Assembly: GCA_963662965.1 (NCBI GenBank)
Contig: OY759970.1
Span: 4,836,001 to 4,900,000, forward strand
Reading direction: 5' to 3'
Source: DTWD01 sp963662965
Lineage (GTDB): Bacteria > Acidobacteriota > Vicinamibacteria > Vicinamibacterales > UBA8438
DNA: 64,000 nucleotides
Part shown: positions 25,302 through 34,992 of the stretch, piece after piece
Layout: each line of letters opens with the position of its first letter
Numbering within the stretch: the first letter of the stretch is position 1
Made by a program: the position numbers and the translations under genes
Notes under the pieces: generated by a model
What the model saw: only the letters and a program-made list of their open reading frames with translations
What the model was told of the DNA's origin: nothing
The model's database searches: none

Positions 25302-26836
25302 GTCCGATCTCCCTTTCCGGATGATCGGACTCTCAACCGAAGTGCTACTCAAAATGGGGGGGACGTCGCCGGCCACGTCCTCGTAACTACCCTTCTGGCT
25401 TCGCCAGGCGTGGTATGTGTCCGCGACCTTCGCGATGTCCTCTGGGTCGAACACCCGGTGGACCCGCGTCTCCATTCGCCCGATCTTCCGGGCGTCGATG
25501 AACAACGTCTCACCTCGGCGGTTCCGGTGGCCAGTGCTCGCCTTGTTCTTGGTGAGAAACCAGAGGCAGACCGGAATCTGAGTGGCGTAAAACAATTGTC
25601 CCGGACAGGCAACGATGCAATCGATCAGATCGTCTTTGACCAGCTTCTCTCGGATCTTTCCCTCCCCAGCTAGCACAGTCGTCATAGAACCGTTGGCTAA
25701 TACAAAACCCGCAACCCATTTAGGACTGAGATGGTGAACAAAATGTTGCACCCATGCGAAATTTGCATTTCGGACTGGAGGCGTACCGAATTTCCAACGT
25801 ACGTCGTCAGCCAAACGTTCCGCTCCCCATTCCTTTACATTGAACGGGGGATTGGCCAGCACGAAATCGGCCCGGAGGTCTGGATGGAGGTCTTCGTGAA
25901 AACTATCGGCGTGCTTCCTGCCCAGATTGGTTTCGATCCCCCGGATCGCGAGGTTCATCTGCGCCATTCGCCACGTGGTGCGGTTACTTTCTTGCCCGTA
26001 GACCGTAATCCGGTCCCGCCGCCCGTTATGCGCGTCGATGAACTTCAAGCTCTGGACGAACATCCCGCCAGAGCCACAACAGGGGTCATAGACCCGCCCC
26101 TTGTAGGGTTCCAGCATGGCGACCAGCAGACGGACGATGGAGGTGGGCGTGTAGAACTCGCCGCCCCCTTTGCCCTCAGCAGAGGCGAACTTAGCCAGGA
26201 AATACTCGTAAATCCGCCCTAGTGTGTCGGTCTCCTGCTGCGCCTTCGTACCCAGGCCAATGCTGCTAAACAGGTTGATGAGCTTGCCGAGACTGTGCTT
26301 GTCTAGGTTCGGCAGGGCAAAGATCTTTGGCAGTACCCCTTTGAGGGTGGGGTTCTCGCGTTCGATCGCGTCCATCGCCTCGTCGAGGGTCTTGCCGATC
26401 GTCGGCTGAGTCGCCTGCTTCTGGATGTGCGACCACCGTGCGCGTGTGGGCACCCAGAACACGTTTTCGGCGGTGTATTCGTCGCGGTCTTCGAGGAGGG
26501 TTGTCAGTTCTGCCTCGCGTGTGGCCTCCGCCACGTAGTACTCACTGTCGGCATCAGCGACGGCCGCTCGAAGTTCTTCGCGCCGCTCATCGAAGGCGTC
26601 CTCGATGTATTTCAGAAACAGCAAGCCCAGCACGACATGCTTGTACTCGGCCGGGTCTGGGCCTGATCCGATTCGGTGGACGGTTTAGCTACGCTGGTTG
26701 ACTCTCCGTTCTCTATCATCCTTTCACGAAAACAATAATGGGTGTGGGCGCTGTGGGAAACCGCGTTCTCTGCGGTTTTCCAAGTCCCTGGTGGGCGCGC
26801 GTTCTTCGCGTCCACAGGGACGGCAGCGTCCATGCC

Positions 26837-27853
26837 CTACGCCGCTGCGCACCGCTCAAAGGCGGCCGGGCTGATCTGGCCGAGTGTTGAATGGCGGCGC
26901 CGCTGGTTATAAAACACCTCGATGTAATCGAACAACTCCATCTTCGCCTCACCGTTGCTCTCGAAGTGCTCGCGGAGCTCGCTCTTGACCGTCGAGAAGA
27001 AGCTCTCCATCACGGCGTTGTCGTAGCAATTGCCTCGGCGGCTCATGCTGCACGTAATACCGTGCGTGTCGAGCACGTCTTGATAGTCCTCGCTCGCATA
27101 GGTGCAGCCCTGATCGGAGTGGTGCACTAGGCCGGCGTCGGGGCAGCGGCGCTTCAGCGCCATCTGGAGCGCCTTGATGGTCACCTGGCGGTCGTTGCTC
27201 GCACTGACGGCCCACCCCACGATGAACCGCGAGAACAGATCCAGGATCGCCGCCAGATAGAGCTTGCCGCTGCCGCCGATGACGAACTCCGTCGTGTCGC
27301 CGACCCACCGTTGATTCGGCGCGGCCGCCGTGAAGTCGCGATCGAGCAGATTGGCTGCGACCGGCTGATCGTGATCGCTCATCGTCGTCACCTTGTAGCG
27401 CTTGCGGAGCCGCGCCTGCAGGCCCGATTCCTGCATCAAGCGCACGACCCGTTTGCGGCTGACATGCTCATGTTGCTCGAGGAGATCCTCGTGGACGCGC
27501 GGACTCCCGTAGCGCTGTTTGCTCTCGGCGAAGGACGCCCGCACCAGCACTCTCAGTCGACGGTCGTCGCGCGCATGCGTCGATTCCGGGCGCGCGCGCG
27601 ACGCATAGAAGCCGCTGGGCGAGACGTGCAACGTCCGACAAAGTCTCGTGATCGGGAACTCGGCCTTCTCCGCCGCAATCCAGGCAAACGTCACGCCTGG
27701 TGTTTGGCGAAGAAGGCCGCGGCTTTTTTTAGGATGTCGCGCTCCATCCGTAGCTCGCGATTCTCCTTGCGCAGCCGCGCTAGCTCCGTGCGCTCTTCGG
27801 TCGTCAGGCCGGTCTTGCCCTGGCTCCGATCCGCCCGCGCCTGCCGCACCCAA
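26837..27853 (-). CDS. IS3-group transposase OrfB
   Basis: The catalytic part starts after the frameshift site and covers about 290 residues: the HTH_21 region (FPITRLCRTLHVSPSGFYA, KQRYGSPRVHEDLLEQ), then the integrase core with D in RWVGDTTEFVIGG, D in LVHHSDQGCTYASEDY and E in NAVMESFFSTVKSELRE, and the terminal YNQRRRHSTLGQISPAAFE. Codons upstream of about 27725 read through OrfA DNA in another frame and are not part of the protein. The true product is the OrfAB fusion. Confidence 0.88.
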   Translation of the reverse strand: MGAAGAGGSEPGQDRPDDRRAHGASAAAQGESRATDGARHPKKSRGLLRQTPGVTFAWIAAEKAEFPITRLCRTLHVSPSGFYASRARPESTHARDDRRLRVLVRASFAESKQRYGSPRVHEDLLEQHEHVSRKRVVRLMQESGLQARLRKRYKVTTMSDHDQPVAANLLDRDFTAAAPNQRWVGDTTEFVIGGSGKLYLAAILDLFSRFIVGWAVSASNDRQVTIKALQMALKRRCPDAGLVHHSDQGCTYASEDYQDVLDTHGITCSMSRRGNCYDNAVMESFFSTVKSELREHFESNGEAKMELFDYIEVFYNQRRRHSTLGQISPAAFERCAAA

Positions 27854-28035
27854 TTGCCCAGCGCCGACGGCGTCAGATCGAGCTCGCGGGCCACGGCCCC
27901 GATCGTCTTCCCCTCATCCAACACCAGCCGGACCGCGCCGACCATGAACTCCTCAGAGAACTGTCGTCGCGCTCGTCTCCCTGCCTGCTTTGATCCCATT
28001 CTGGCCATCGTATCCACCTTTCGGACGATGTCCAC
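27691..28035 (-). CDS. IS3-group transposase OrfA with an A7 frameshift site
   Basis: About 100-114 residues depending on start. HTH_Tnp_1: RQFSEEFMVGAVRLVLDEGK, IGAVARELDLTPSALGNWVR, then a leucine-rich helix ELARLRKENRELRMERDILK. Near the end the minus strand reads CTA-AAA-AAA-GCC, an A_AAA_AAG slippery site (27723-27729) that shifts ribosomes by -1 into OrfB at KKSRGLLRQ. This is the textbook IS3-group arrangement. Confidence 0.88.
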   Translation of the reverse strand: MDIVRKVDTMARMGSKQAGRRARRQFSEEFMVGAVRLVLDEGKTIGAVARELDLTPSALGNWVRQARADRSQGKTGLTTEERTELARLRKENRELRMERDILKKAAAFFAKHQA

Positions 28036-28156
28036 GAAACCGGATCAAGCCCAGTCCATGTTGTTCCGGAGCAGGTCGGCAGCGTCCCACAGCTTGTTCT
28101 CGAAGCCGAGACTGCCTGTCCGTTCCTGAGTCGTTGCTTTCGCTGCCACGGTGACC

Positions 28157-29394
28157 TCATCGATCCCTTGTGTCGGATAAGGGGCTTCGCATGGCTATGA
28201 GATCAAGTAATTCATCATCTGGGGCAACGAACTCTTGTTCACGAGTCTCTTGATATGAGATCCAGCGGCACCCGCCGTCTTCAACGCGATTGAAGACATA
28301 GAAACTGGTCTCCTGCGGCCTCTGCGGAGCGCCGAGCCTGAAGAACGGCAACGCACGGCACATTGTCCTTGCGTCAGACATCCAGAAGGCCAGTGCATTC
28401 GACTTCACGGCCCGATTTAACTCGACCTGCACCCTCTCGAAAGTGGGGTCACTCCCTGACAGTTTCTCAACCTCGAATTTAAACCCCGTGTCGGTCACTT
28501 CATTCAGACCAGGGCGGACAAGATGGAAGCGGCGGAACAGCGACGCGGTGATTCCGTAGAGGTCACGAACCGGTTGCTGCAATTCGCCGACCACCCTTGC
28601 CGCGTCGCTGGCCTTCATGTAACCACCGTGACCTTTCCAGGAATTGCGGTAGCGCCGAGCAATGTCCAGAACATCTGTAGCCTTACGAAGCGAGCCGAAC
28701 GTTCCTGCGACCTGCAGCAACTCTGGGCCTACGAGTTCTTCTGCGCTGGTCCGCAGGGCCTTGTCACTGGTTATACGACTTGTGTCTTTCAAGCTTGCGC
28801 CTGCCAAGCGGATCCAGAAGCCGAAATCAGACCGCTCAATCCCGGTGCTGTCGGCTGGATGAAACCATTTTGCCAACACTTCCTGCCAGTCCTTACGCAT
28901 AGCCCTGACGTGGCTTGTGCCGATGGTGGCCAGATACGCTGCCGCCAGCTCGAAGAACTGCAGCAGTGTCTCCAGGCGCTCTTTGGGATCGGCGGAGACC
29001 TGGTAACGGCGGTAGATCGTTGCCAGTGGATATGGGAGTTCGCGCCACCAACCGGCGATCTGGCGTTCGATATCTAAGACAGCCTTCAGCTTGTCGATCG
29101 TCTCGGTCACCTCGGACAGGCTGGTCCAGTCCTGATCCAATGCCCGCTGCATGTCGCTGAAAGACGCGCGTAGGAGCCCAATGTCACTATCCATCCTGGC
29201 GATACTGTCCTGGGTCCCGACGTCCGGTATCGGTAGATTCAAAGAGAGAAGACTGGCCACCTGTATACGCTGAATGGTCACTCCATGCGCAGCGCCTTCG
29301 CGAAGGTTCTTGCCGTACGGGCTGTTGAGGAGTCGAGCAAGGAAACGGAGATTCGCCTTGGAAGGGTCAATGGCCAACCGGTAGACTGCTTTAC
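28157..29394 (-). pseudogene. C-terminal part of a methylase/specificity-like protein, truncated by the IS1380-like element
   Basis: About 412 codons remain, open from the IS border to a TGA 7 bp before hsdM. The N-terminal visible part looks like a recognition-domain segment (FLARLLNSPYGKNLREGAAH, then LPIPDVGTQDSIARMDSDIG). The rest (LPYPLATIYRRYQVSADPKE, RLETLLQFFELAAAYLATI, YRNSWKGHGGYMKASDAARV) resembles long C-terminal regions attached to some N-6 DNA methylases, so I infer a modification-related gene. The 5' part is not found beyond the IS. The first in-frame ATG is at 29377, but the gene is clearly incomplete. It was probably the first gene of the hsd operon. Confidence 0.55.
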
Positions 29395-31057
29395 CCGGAT
29401 TTCCGATTTGGTTGTAGTACCGTATCGCTAGAACCAGTCGCCGCGCCTTGATTTCTGAGGCTCAGACGTAGGGAACCCCGCCACGGAGGGTGACACCCTG
29501 TGGGTGAATTACAGCACGAGGCGTTTCAGTTCGCGTTCAATGGCTTTCTGAAGGTCGCGTTCCAGGGATCGCGCGTCACCTCAGACGCGGGCCTCCTTCT
29601 GGTGCGCGAGTTGGATGAACGCTTGGGGTTGGAGGCACTCATCTCCGAGTACCTGAACGACTCCCGACAGGGGTTGAACACGCAGTTCAGCCTGGCGGAT
29701 CTCCTGCGGCAGTCGGTCTACAGCCGGCTCGCGGGCTACGAAGACCTCAACGACGCAGTGCGCGTGTCGGCGGACCCGACGTTTCGTCTGATTGGGTCGC
29801 CGAAACGCTGGGACCGGGGTGCGGCGCTGACATCGACGTGGCACTGGTTCGAGACCGAGCTGCTGACCCACGAGGAGAATCTCGTCGGGTTGAGGGCCGT
29901 GAACCGAGAGCTGCTTACACAGGCCGAGATGGCGACGCGCGCCGACCGGATCGTGCTCGACATGGATTCAAGCGAGAGCCCGGTGCATGGGGCACAGGAA
30001 GGGAGCGCGTATAACGGGCACTTTGAATCCGTCTGCGACCACCCGCTGTTTCTGTTCAACGACCAGGGCGACTGCCTGGCCGCCTCGCTGCGGCCCGGCA
30101 ACGTGCCGAGCGCCGACGACTGGGACGACCTCCTCATGCCGGAGATTGACCGACAGCAGGGAGCGGGGAGGCGCGTGGCGTTCCGGGCGGACGCGGCGTT
30201 CGCCCGGCCGGCGATCTACGAGGCGCTCGAGCAACGCGACGTGGACTATGCCATTCGCATGCCGGCGAACAAGACGTTGGAGTTGGCGGTCGAAGACATC
30301 CTCTTTCGTCCGCCGGGACGGCCAAGCTGCAAGCCGGTGGTGCGGTACAAGAGTTTCCGCTACCAGGCGAAGAGCTGGACCACCGCCAGACGGATTGTCG
30401 CCAAGGTGGAGCACCACCGGGGTGAGTTGTTCCCGCGCGTCGGGTTCATTGTGACCAACATGGTCCTTCCGAGCCGCTCGGTCGTCCGGTTCTACAACAA
30501 GCGCGGCACGGCGGAGCAATGGATCAAGGAAGGCAAGCAGGCCACCCACTGGACGCGGCTGTCGTGCCATCGGTTCCGGGCAAACGAGGTGCGCCTGCAA
30601 CTGAGCGTCTTGGCCTACAACCTGGGCAACCTCTGGCGCAGACTGGTCCTGCCGCCTCGGATCAAACGCTGGTCGCTCACGAGTCTCCAGCAGCGGCTGG
30701 TGAAGACCGGGGGCCGGCTCGTGAAGCATGCCAGGTACTACTGGCTCCTGCTGGCGGAAGGACATCTAACCCGGCGGCTGTTCGGCGACATGTTGCGGCG
30801 GATCTGGGCGCTGCCGGTGCCGGCAGGCTGACGCGCGGCACAGGCAACGCAGTCCGATTGGCGAAGAAATGGCCCACGTGTGGAGCGGTGTCTGAGAAAT
30901 GCCGGGAACACAGGGCCTCCAGTCGACCGCACGTCACCACGGGCTGAGCTGACGGCCTCTGAAGCGGGACGATGCTGTGACGAACAAGAGTTTCGGGCGC
31001 TGGGCGGCCTTCGGGTGTATAAAGGGGCCATCTAGGGCAGGCAAATCGGAAATCCCG
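29395..31057 (+). mobile_element. IS1380-like insertion sequence
   Basis: Inverted ends CCGGATTTCCGATTTG at 29395 and the complement of CGGGATTTCCGATTTG ending at 31057 give 1663 bp, close to the usual IS1380 length. No target duplication is seen. Different, non-matching sequences flank the two sides, which suggests an adjacent deletion. Confidence 0.75.
29500..30831 (+). CDS. IS1380-family transposase
   Basis: 443 residues from a GTG. The protein has the DDE_Tnp_1 arrangement of IS1380: SDAGLLLVRELDERLGLEAL, then D in IVLDMDSSESPVHG, D in VAFRADAAFARPAIYEAL and E in YNKRGTAEQWIKEGKQA, followed by CHRFRANEVRLQLSVLAYNL. Length and motifs match the family and no lesion is seen. About 225 bp without a gene follow up to the right end. 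Confidence 0.9.
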   Translation: MGELQHEAFQFAFNGFLKVAFQGSRVTSDAGLLLVRELDERLGLEALISEYLNDSRQGLNTQFSLADLLRQSVYSRLAGYEDLNDAVRVSADPTFRLIGSPKRWDRGAALTSTWHWFETELLTHEENLVGLRAVNRELLTQAEMATRADRIVLDMDSSESPVHGAQEGSAYNGHFESVCDHPLFLFNDQGDCLAASLRPGNVPSADDWDDLLMPEIDRQQGAGRRVAFRADAAFARPAIYEALEQRDVDYAIRMPANKTLELAVEDILFRPPGRPSCKPVVRYKSFRYQAKSWTTARRIVAKVEHHRGELFPRVGFIVTNMVLPSRSVVRFYNKRGTAEQWIKEGKQATHWTRLSCHRFRANEVRLQLSVLAYNLGNLWRRLVLPPRIKRWSLTSLQQRLVKTGGRLVKHARYYWLLLAEGHLTRRLFGDMLRRIWALPVPAG

Positions 31058-31116
31058 GATTCAACACATACCGTCCAGCCTGCCGCGAAGCGGCGGGAGG
31101 CTCGCCAGAAGAGCCT

Positions 31117-31635
31117 CTACGACAGCGCGTCTCTCGACCGTGCCCCAAAGCTGGCCCGCCGGGCCTCGTCCGCTGCCACTTCTCGTTCCAGCGTGGCCAG
31201 GGCTTTATAGGCCGTTTCAGCCCGGTCGAGCTGATCGTCCGACATACGCTCGAACTGGTTCGGCGTGAAACGCACATGTTGATGGACGTGCTGATGGGTC
31301 TCCGGGGCGGCCAACCCAAGATGCTTCATGAGCAGCTCCAGCGCCTTGAGCTTGTCACTCCACCGCGCCGGTATCCCTGATTGCTCTGTCAGTGTTTGCA
31401 GGTCCGTGTGAGCAATGGCCATCACGTCGCGAAGCACATCTTCGATGCGAACTTCAACGGCCTTCAGCTGTCCGGCGTGTTGCGCGGCGATGACCTGCTT
31501 CACCACAACATTTGTTAACAGACGTGAGCCCTGCTGCTCTGCGGTCTTCGGGCTGTACCCCGCCAGGATTGCCGCCTGGGTCGCATTCAGGTCAACGAGA
31601 TATTCCGTGACGAACCGGTGCTGTCTGGAATTCAT
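31117..31635 (-). CDS. terS: Phage-type terminase small subunit
   Basis: 172 residues from the ATG at 31635. The N-terminus reads MNSRQHRFVTEYLVDLNATQ then AAILAGYSPKTAEQQGSRLL, the Terminase_2 helix-turn-helix that binds packaging sites. The middle helix EVRIEDVLRDVMAIAHTDLQ and the acidic C-terminal part are also typical. TerS selects DNA for packaging with a large subunit. No large subunit, portal or capsid gene is present in the window, so here it fits a satellite that redirects a helper phage's packaging. It follows the DUF3631 gene in the same direction. An upstream in-frame start exists at 31671. Confidence 0.85.
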   Translation of the reverse strand: MNSRQHRFVTEYLVDLNATQAAILAGYSPKTAEQQGSRLLTNVVVKQVIAAQHAGQLKAVEVRIEDVLRDVMAIAHTDLQTLTEQSGIPARWSDKLKALELLMKHLGLAAPETHQHVHQHVRFTPNQFERMSDDQLDRAETAYKALATLEREVAADEARRASFGARSRDALS

Positions 31636-31908
31636 GTCATCCACCCCGCATCGTAACGATCTCACGCTCACGGACGTTTAAATGTGACGCTGTGGTCACT
31701 GTCTCCCTCCGCTGTAGCTCGCGCCCCTCCCGTCTCAACCGTCAAAGTGTCAATCGCCCAGCCCCGCCTTCATTAGGTGCTTGACGGTTTGACGCTTGTG
31801 GGGCCACCTGTGTCAAGGGCGGAGCAAAATTAGACCACCGTGGCGGAGGAAAACTAGACCATCCGGCCGTGGAGTGGCGTGGCTGAAGGCGGCCGTGCGG
31901 AGGAGAGG

Positions 31909-32679
31909 TCAGGATGCCGGAGCGGCCGCGGGCGGGCGGGCTTTCTTGCTGTGTTCGAGGCGATAGCTCTCGCCGTTGAGCTCCAGGATGTGGACGTGGT
32001 GGGTCAATCGGTCGAGCAGCGCGCCCGTCAGCCGTTCGGAGCCGAAGATCTCGGTCCATTCGTTGAAGGGCAGATTCGAGGTCACCAGCGTGGACGCTTG
32101 CTCGTAGCGCTGGGAGAAGATCTCGAAGAGCAGCTCGGCGCCGGTCTTCGATAACGGCACGTAGCCGAGCTCGTCCACGATCAAGAGGTCCTGTTTGACG
32201 AGCGGCTTCTGCACGCGCAGCAGGCGCGTATCGTCCCGGGCCTCGAGGAGTTCGTTCACGAGCGCGGCGGCGGTGGTGAAGCGCACCCGATAGCCCTTCT
32301 GGCAGGCCGCGAGCCCCAACGCCAGCGCCAGATGGGTCTTGCCCGTGCCGGAGTTGCCCAACGCCAAGACGTTCTCTCTGCGGTCGAGATACTCCGAGCG
32401 GGCCAGCTCCAGCACCAGGCGTTTGTTCACCGACGGGATCGCACGGAACTCGAAGGTGTCGAGACTCTTCAAGACCGGGAACTTGGCGGCCTTGATGCGG
32501 CGCTCGGTGGCGCGCTGCTCGCGATCGAGGAGCTCCAGCTCGCAGAGGTGGAACAGGTAGCGGGGACAGTCGAGCCCTTCTTGGGCACAGTGCCGCGCGA
32601 CTTTGTCGTACTCGCGCAAGAAGGTCGGCAGGCGCAGCGCCTTGAGATGCGCCTCGAGCAGCAGGGTGGGTTTCGTCAT
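31909..32679 (-). CDS. istB: IS21 helper ATPase IstB, copy 2
   Basis: 256 residues starting ATG within the istA stop (TGATG). An N-terminal helical domain is followed by the AAA+ core: Walker A in LALGNSGTGKTHLALALGLA, Walker B in LLIVDELGYVPLSKTGAELL, and sensor region TLVTSNLPFNEWTEIFGSER with arginine residues. The C-terminal LTHHVHILELNGESYRLEHS is complete. Apparently functional, unlike istB of copy 1. Confidence 0.9.
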   Translation of the reverse strand: MTKPTLLLEAHLKALRLPTFLREYDKVARHCAQEGLDCPRYLFHLCELELLDREQRATERRIKAAKFPVLKSLDTFEFRAIPSVNKRLVLELARSEYLDRRENVLALGNSGTGKTHLALALGLAACQKGYRVRFTTAAALVNELLEARDDTRLLRVQKPLVKQDLLIVDELGYVPLSKTGAELLFEIFSQRYEQASTLVTSNLPFNEWTEIFGSERLTGALLDRLTHHVHILELNGESYRLEHSKKARPPAAAPAS

Positions 32680-34190
32680 CACTCGGCCCCCAGGAGTGCC
32701 AGGGAGTTCGCGGCGGCGGTCGTGGCCACGCGGGCGACCGGCCGATGCGGATACTGCGCCAGATCGAGGCGGGGTGGCCGGTGGTCGAGGCGGCACAGCA
32801 CCAGGTGCTTGACGGCGTCGAACCCGATCGCCCCCAGGCGCACGGCGTCCTGGACGGCGCCGCTGACGTGGTCGAGCCGAAAGTCCTCGAGCCGCCGCAA
32901 CACCTGCACGTACTCGCGCGTGCCGGCCTTGCCCAGCCGCGCCTCTCACAGGCGTCGCAGTCGGAGAAACTCCTCCGGCAGTGCCCATCCGGCCAGGGGC
33001 GCCGCCTGATCGAGCGCGCCGGTCTTGCGCTCCAACAAGGCCAGGTCGTGCCGCGGGTTACAGATCAACTCCTCCCGTCCGTAGCTGCGCCGATGCCGGG
33101 CGATCTCGTCACTCCCGCACACGATCACGACGTCGTCCACCGAGCCTTTCACCAGCACCTCGCGGTGGCCGTAGGCGGTCGGCACCGAGTAGTCGTTGCG
33201 GCGGTAGCGCACCAGCGACAACGACGTGACCCGCGTCGTCCGCGTGTCGCAGGCGTCATACGGGACCGGCGGCAACGGCAACAACGCCTCGCGGTCGCGC
33301 GCGAAGCGCTCCCCGATCGTCTCCGTGTGCCGCCGCAGCCGGCGCCCGCGACGCGCGTTGCACTGGCGCTCGAGGTCGGCGTTCAACGCGTCCCAACTGC
33401 CAACCCGGGGGATCGGCACAAAGAAATTGCGGCGAGCGTAGCCGACCAGCCCTTCCACCTTCCCTTTGTCGTTGCCCTTGCCCGGCCGCCCGAAGCGGGC
33501 GTCGAACCAGGAGTGCGACTGGAGCTCGCTGAAGACCTGCGTCCGCTGGCGCGTGCCGTCCCCGAGGATCCGCGCCACCGCCAGCGTGGTGTTGTCATAG
33601 ACGATGCGCCGCGGCACCCCCCCGAAGTACGTGAACGCCGCGTTGTGCCCGTCGCAGAACGCCTCCGTCGTCTCGGCGGGAAACGCCTTCACGAACCCGT
33701 CGTCGCTGTGCGGGAGATCAACGACCAGGTCGTGCGCTTTGCATTCGACGCCAGCGATCACGACCAGTGCTTCGCCGAAGTCGGCCTGGGCGTCGCCCGG
33801 CGGATGGGCCAGCGGCACGAACATCTCCTGCCCGCCCAGCCGCTGCGCGCGCACGTAGGCTTTGACGATCGTGTCGCCGCCCGTGAAGCCGTACTCCGCG
33901 CGTCAGCGTTCGCCGATGCGCTTGGCCGTGTGCCGTTGCTTCTTCGGACGGGACTGATCCTCGCGGAGGATCTGATCGATGACCCCCGTGAAAGCGTCCA
34001 GCTTCGGACGCCGGATCGGCTGCGCCCGGCGATACCCGGGCGGCAGGCGGTACCGCAGCATCTTGCGCACCGTCTCACGGGCCAGCCCGAAGCGGCGCGC
34101 CGCCGCGCGCTCGCTCAATCCCTCCACATACACGCTGCGCCGCACCGCCGCATAGAGCTCCACTCGATACATCCCTCCTGTGTTCCACAA
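32679..34190 (-). pseudogene. istA: IS21 transposase istA with two internal TGA codons
   Basis: A single frame of 504 codons is broken by TGA at 33903-33905 (after HTAKRIGER, before RAEYGFTGGDT) and TGA at 32946-32948 (after LRRL, before EARLGKAGTREYVQ). Around these all family parts are present: HTH (YVEGLSERAAARRFGLARET), D in GDAQADFGEAL, D in RRIVYDNTTLAVARIL and E in GKVEGLVGYARRNFF. Homologues usually have Leu at the first stop and a hydrophobic residue at the second. As written no full-length transposase can be made. Confidence 0.85.
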
Positions 34191-34930
34191 AACACCCTGG
34201 GAATGCTCGGTGGACCACCCACGCGGTCTGGTTTTCCGCCGCCCTCAGGCCGCGTCACCCCGCCGCGCTGTGGTCTATTTTTGCTCCGCCGTTCTCACAC
34301 CCCTGCGACCACCTCGTAGCGAACCCACGCATCGTCAAAGCGGTCGCGGTTGTACCCACGGAATTGGCCGTTCGATTTCGACACGATGCCAAACTCATTC
34401 AGAAGCTTGGCCAGCACATGAGGGGTCATCGGAGTGTCACCGCGCCCCCATGTTGGCCAGGGACGCTCTTCGAGGGCGTGGAGCTTGGAGAGCAGGTCCT
34501 TTGTGCTGATGAACGGTACGTTTTCATCCCAGACCTCATGGATGTCACGAAGCAGCAACACACCGAGGTCAGCGTCTGGGCGGTTCGTCTCGCCCGAGAG
34601 CACGGTGGCACACTGTCTCGCCTTCCTTGCCCACTCTTCACCCGCCATGTCCGCAATCGCGAGAAGCGCCTCCCACGAATCCTCAGCCCTATCATTCAAG
34701 CCAGGAGCGGGTGCTGGGCGGGCGAGATCAAGCTCGTGGATGAGCTGCGGCACCAAGGCTTCGATCCGTTCACGAATCGGGGTCAATCTCTCAATGGCCT
34801 CACGCTCGCGGAACTTCTCAACATGTTCATTCAGCTTTCGTTTCATCTCGATGGCGACCGAGCGAGACATCAGGGTATCTGGGAGGTAATCGTGGCCGAT
34901 CCCACAGAGCACCTTCGGACAGAACACATG

Positions 34931-34992
34931 GAAGTCCTTTTCCTCAATCTTGCTCCCTCGCGAAGTCCTTTTCCTCAATCTTGCTCCCTCGC
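34931..34992. repeat. 31-bp perfect tandem duplication in the DUF3631 gene
   Basis: Units 34931-34961 and 34962-34992 are identical. As 31 is not a multiple of 3, the second unit shifts the reading frame of the replication gene. It looks like replication slippage. Confidence 0.9.

Larger units (their letters stand above)
24164..25368 (-). mobile_element. IS3-family element, IS407 group
   Basis: About 1205 bp. The ends share CGACGTCCCCCC and a following TTGAGTAGC. GCCGGC is present at both junctions. A CCGG target duplication (24160-24163, 25369-25372) fits the 4 bp usual for this group and restores the hsdM frame. Confidence 0.82.
26658..28053 (-). mobile_element. IS3-family element, IS3 group
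   Basis: 1396 bp. Ends TGGGCCTGATCCGATTCGGT at the left and, from the right, TGGGCTTGATCCGGTTTCGT. A 3-bp duplication GTC flanks it (26655-26657, 28054-28056). It splits hsdM after the codons for RNNMD. Confidence 0.9.
23937..28149 (-). pseudogene. hsdM: Type I DNA methyltransferase hsdM, interrupted by two insertion sequences
   Basis: Pieces 28149-28054, 26654-25369 and 24159-23937 add to 535 codons in one frame once the target duplications are counted once. The GTG start follows GAGG by six bases. The N-terminus reads FENKLWDAADLLRNNMD, then continues beyond the first insertion with PAEYKHVVLGLLFLKYIED. The N6-adenine methylase core has the SAM motif YDPCCGSGGMFVQS and catalytic NPPF (VLANPPFNVKEWG). 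After the second insertion, at GSYEDVAG, the C-terminal tail reads FCKSATLEEITDQDFMLTPG. It would methylate adenine in the site chosen by HsdS. No other lesion is visible. Confidence 0.9.
31809..34299 (-). mobile_element. IS21-family insertion sequence, copy 2 (different from copy 1, degenerate)
   Basis: 2491 bp. Ends TGTGTCAAGGGCGGAGCAAA at the left and, from the right, TGTGAGAACGGCGGAGCAAA. istB is intact but istA has two in-frame TGA codons. The target duplication is unclear. Confidence 0.85.

Noticed and set aside
25038..26633. A continuous hsdM-OrfA fusion protein
   Set aside because: It is hsdM reading through the border of the IS407-group element. Both target sites and the true hsdM C-terminus beyond the element are visible, so the fusion is accidental.
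26612..26833. A small ORF upstream of the middle hsdM piece as an alternative hsdM start
   Set aside because: It lies inside the IS3-group element (26658-28053). The real N-terminus is on the far side of the IS at 28149 and joins in frame at the GTC duplication.
8870..34190. Reassignment of TGA to a sense codon in this genome
   Set aside because: Many intact genes here end in TGA, often in ATGA overlaps (hsdS/hsdR, istA/istB, AlpA/primase). The internal TGA codons are limited to IS21 genes and are better explained as mutations.
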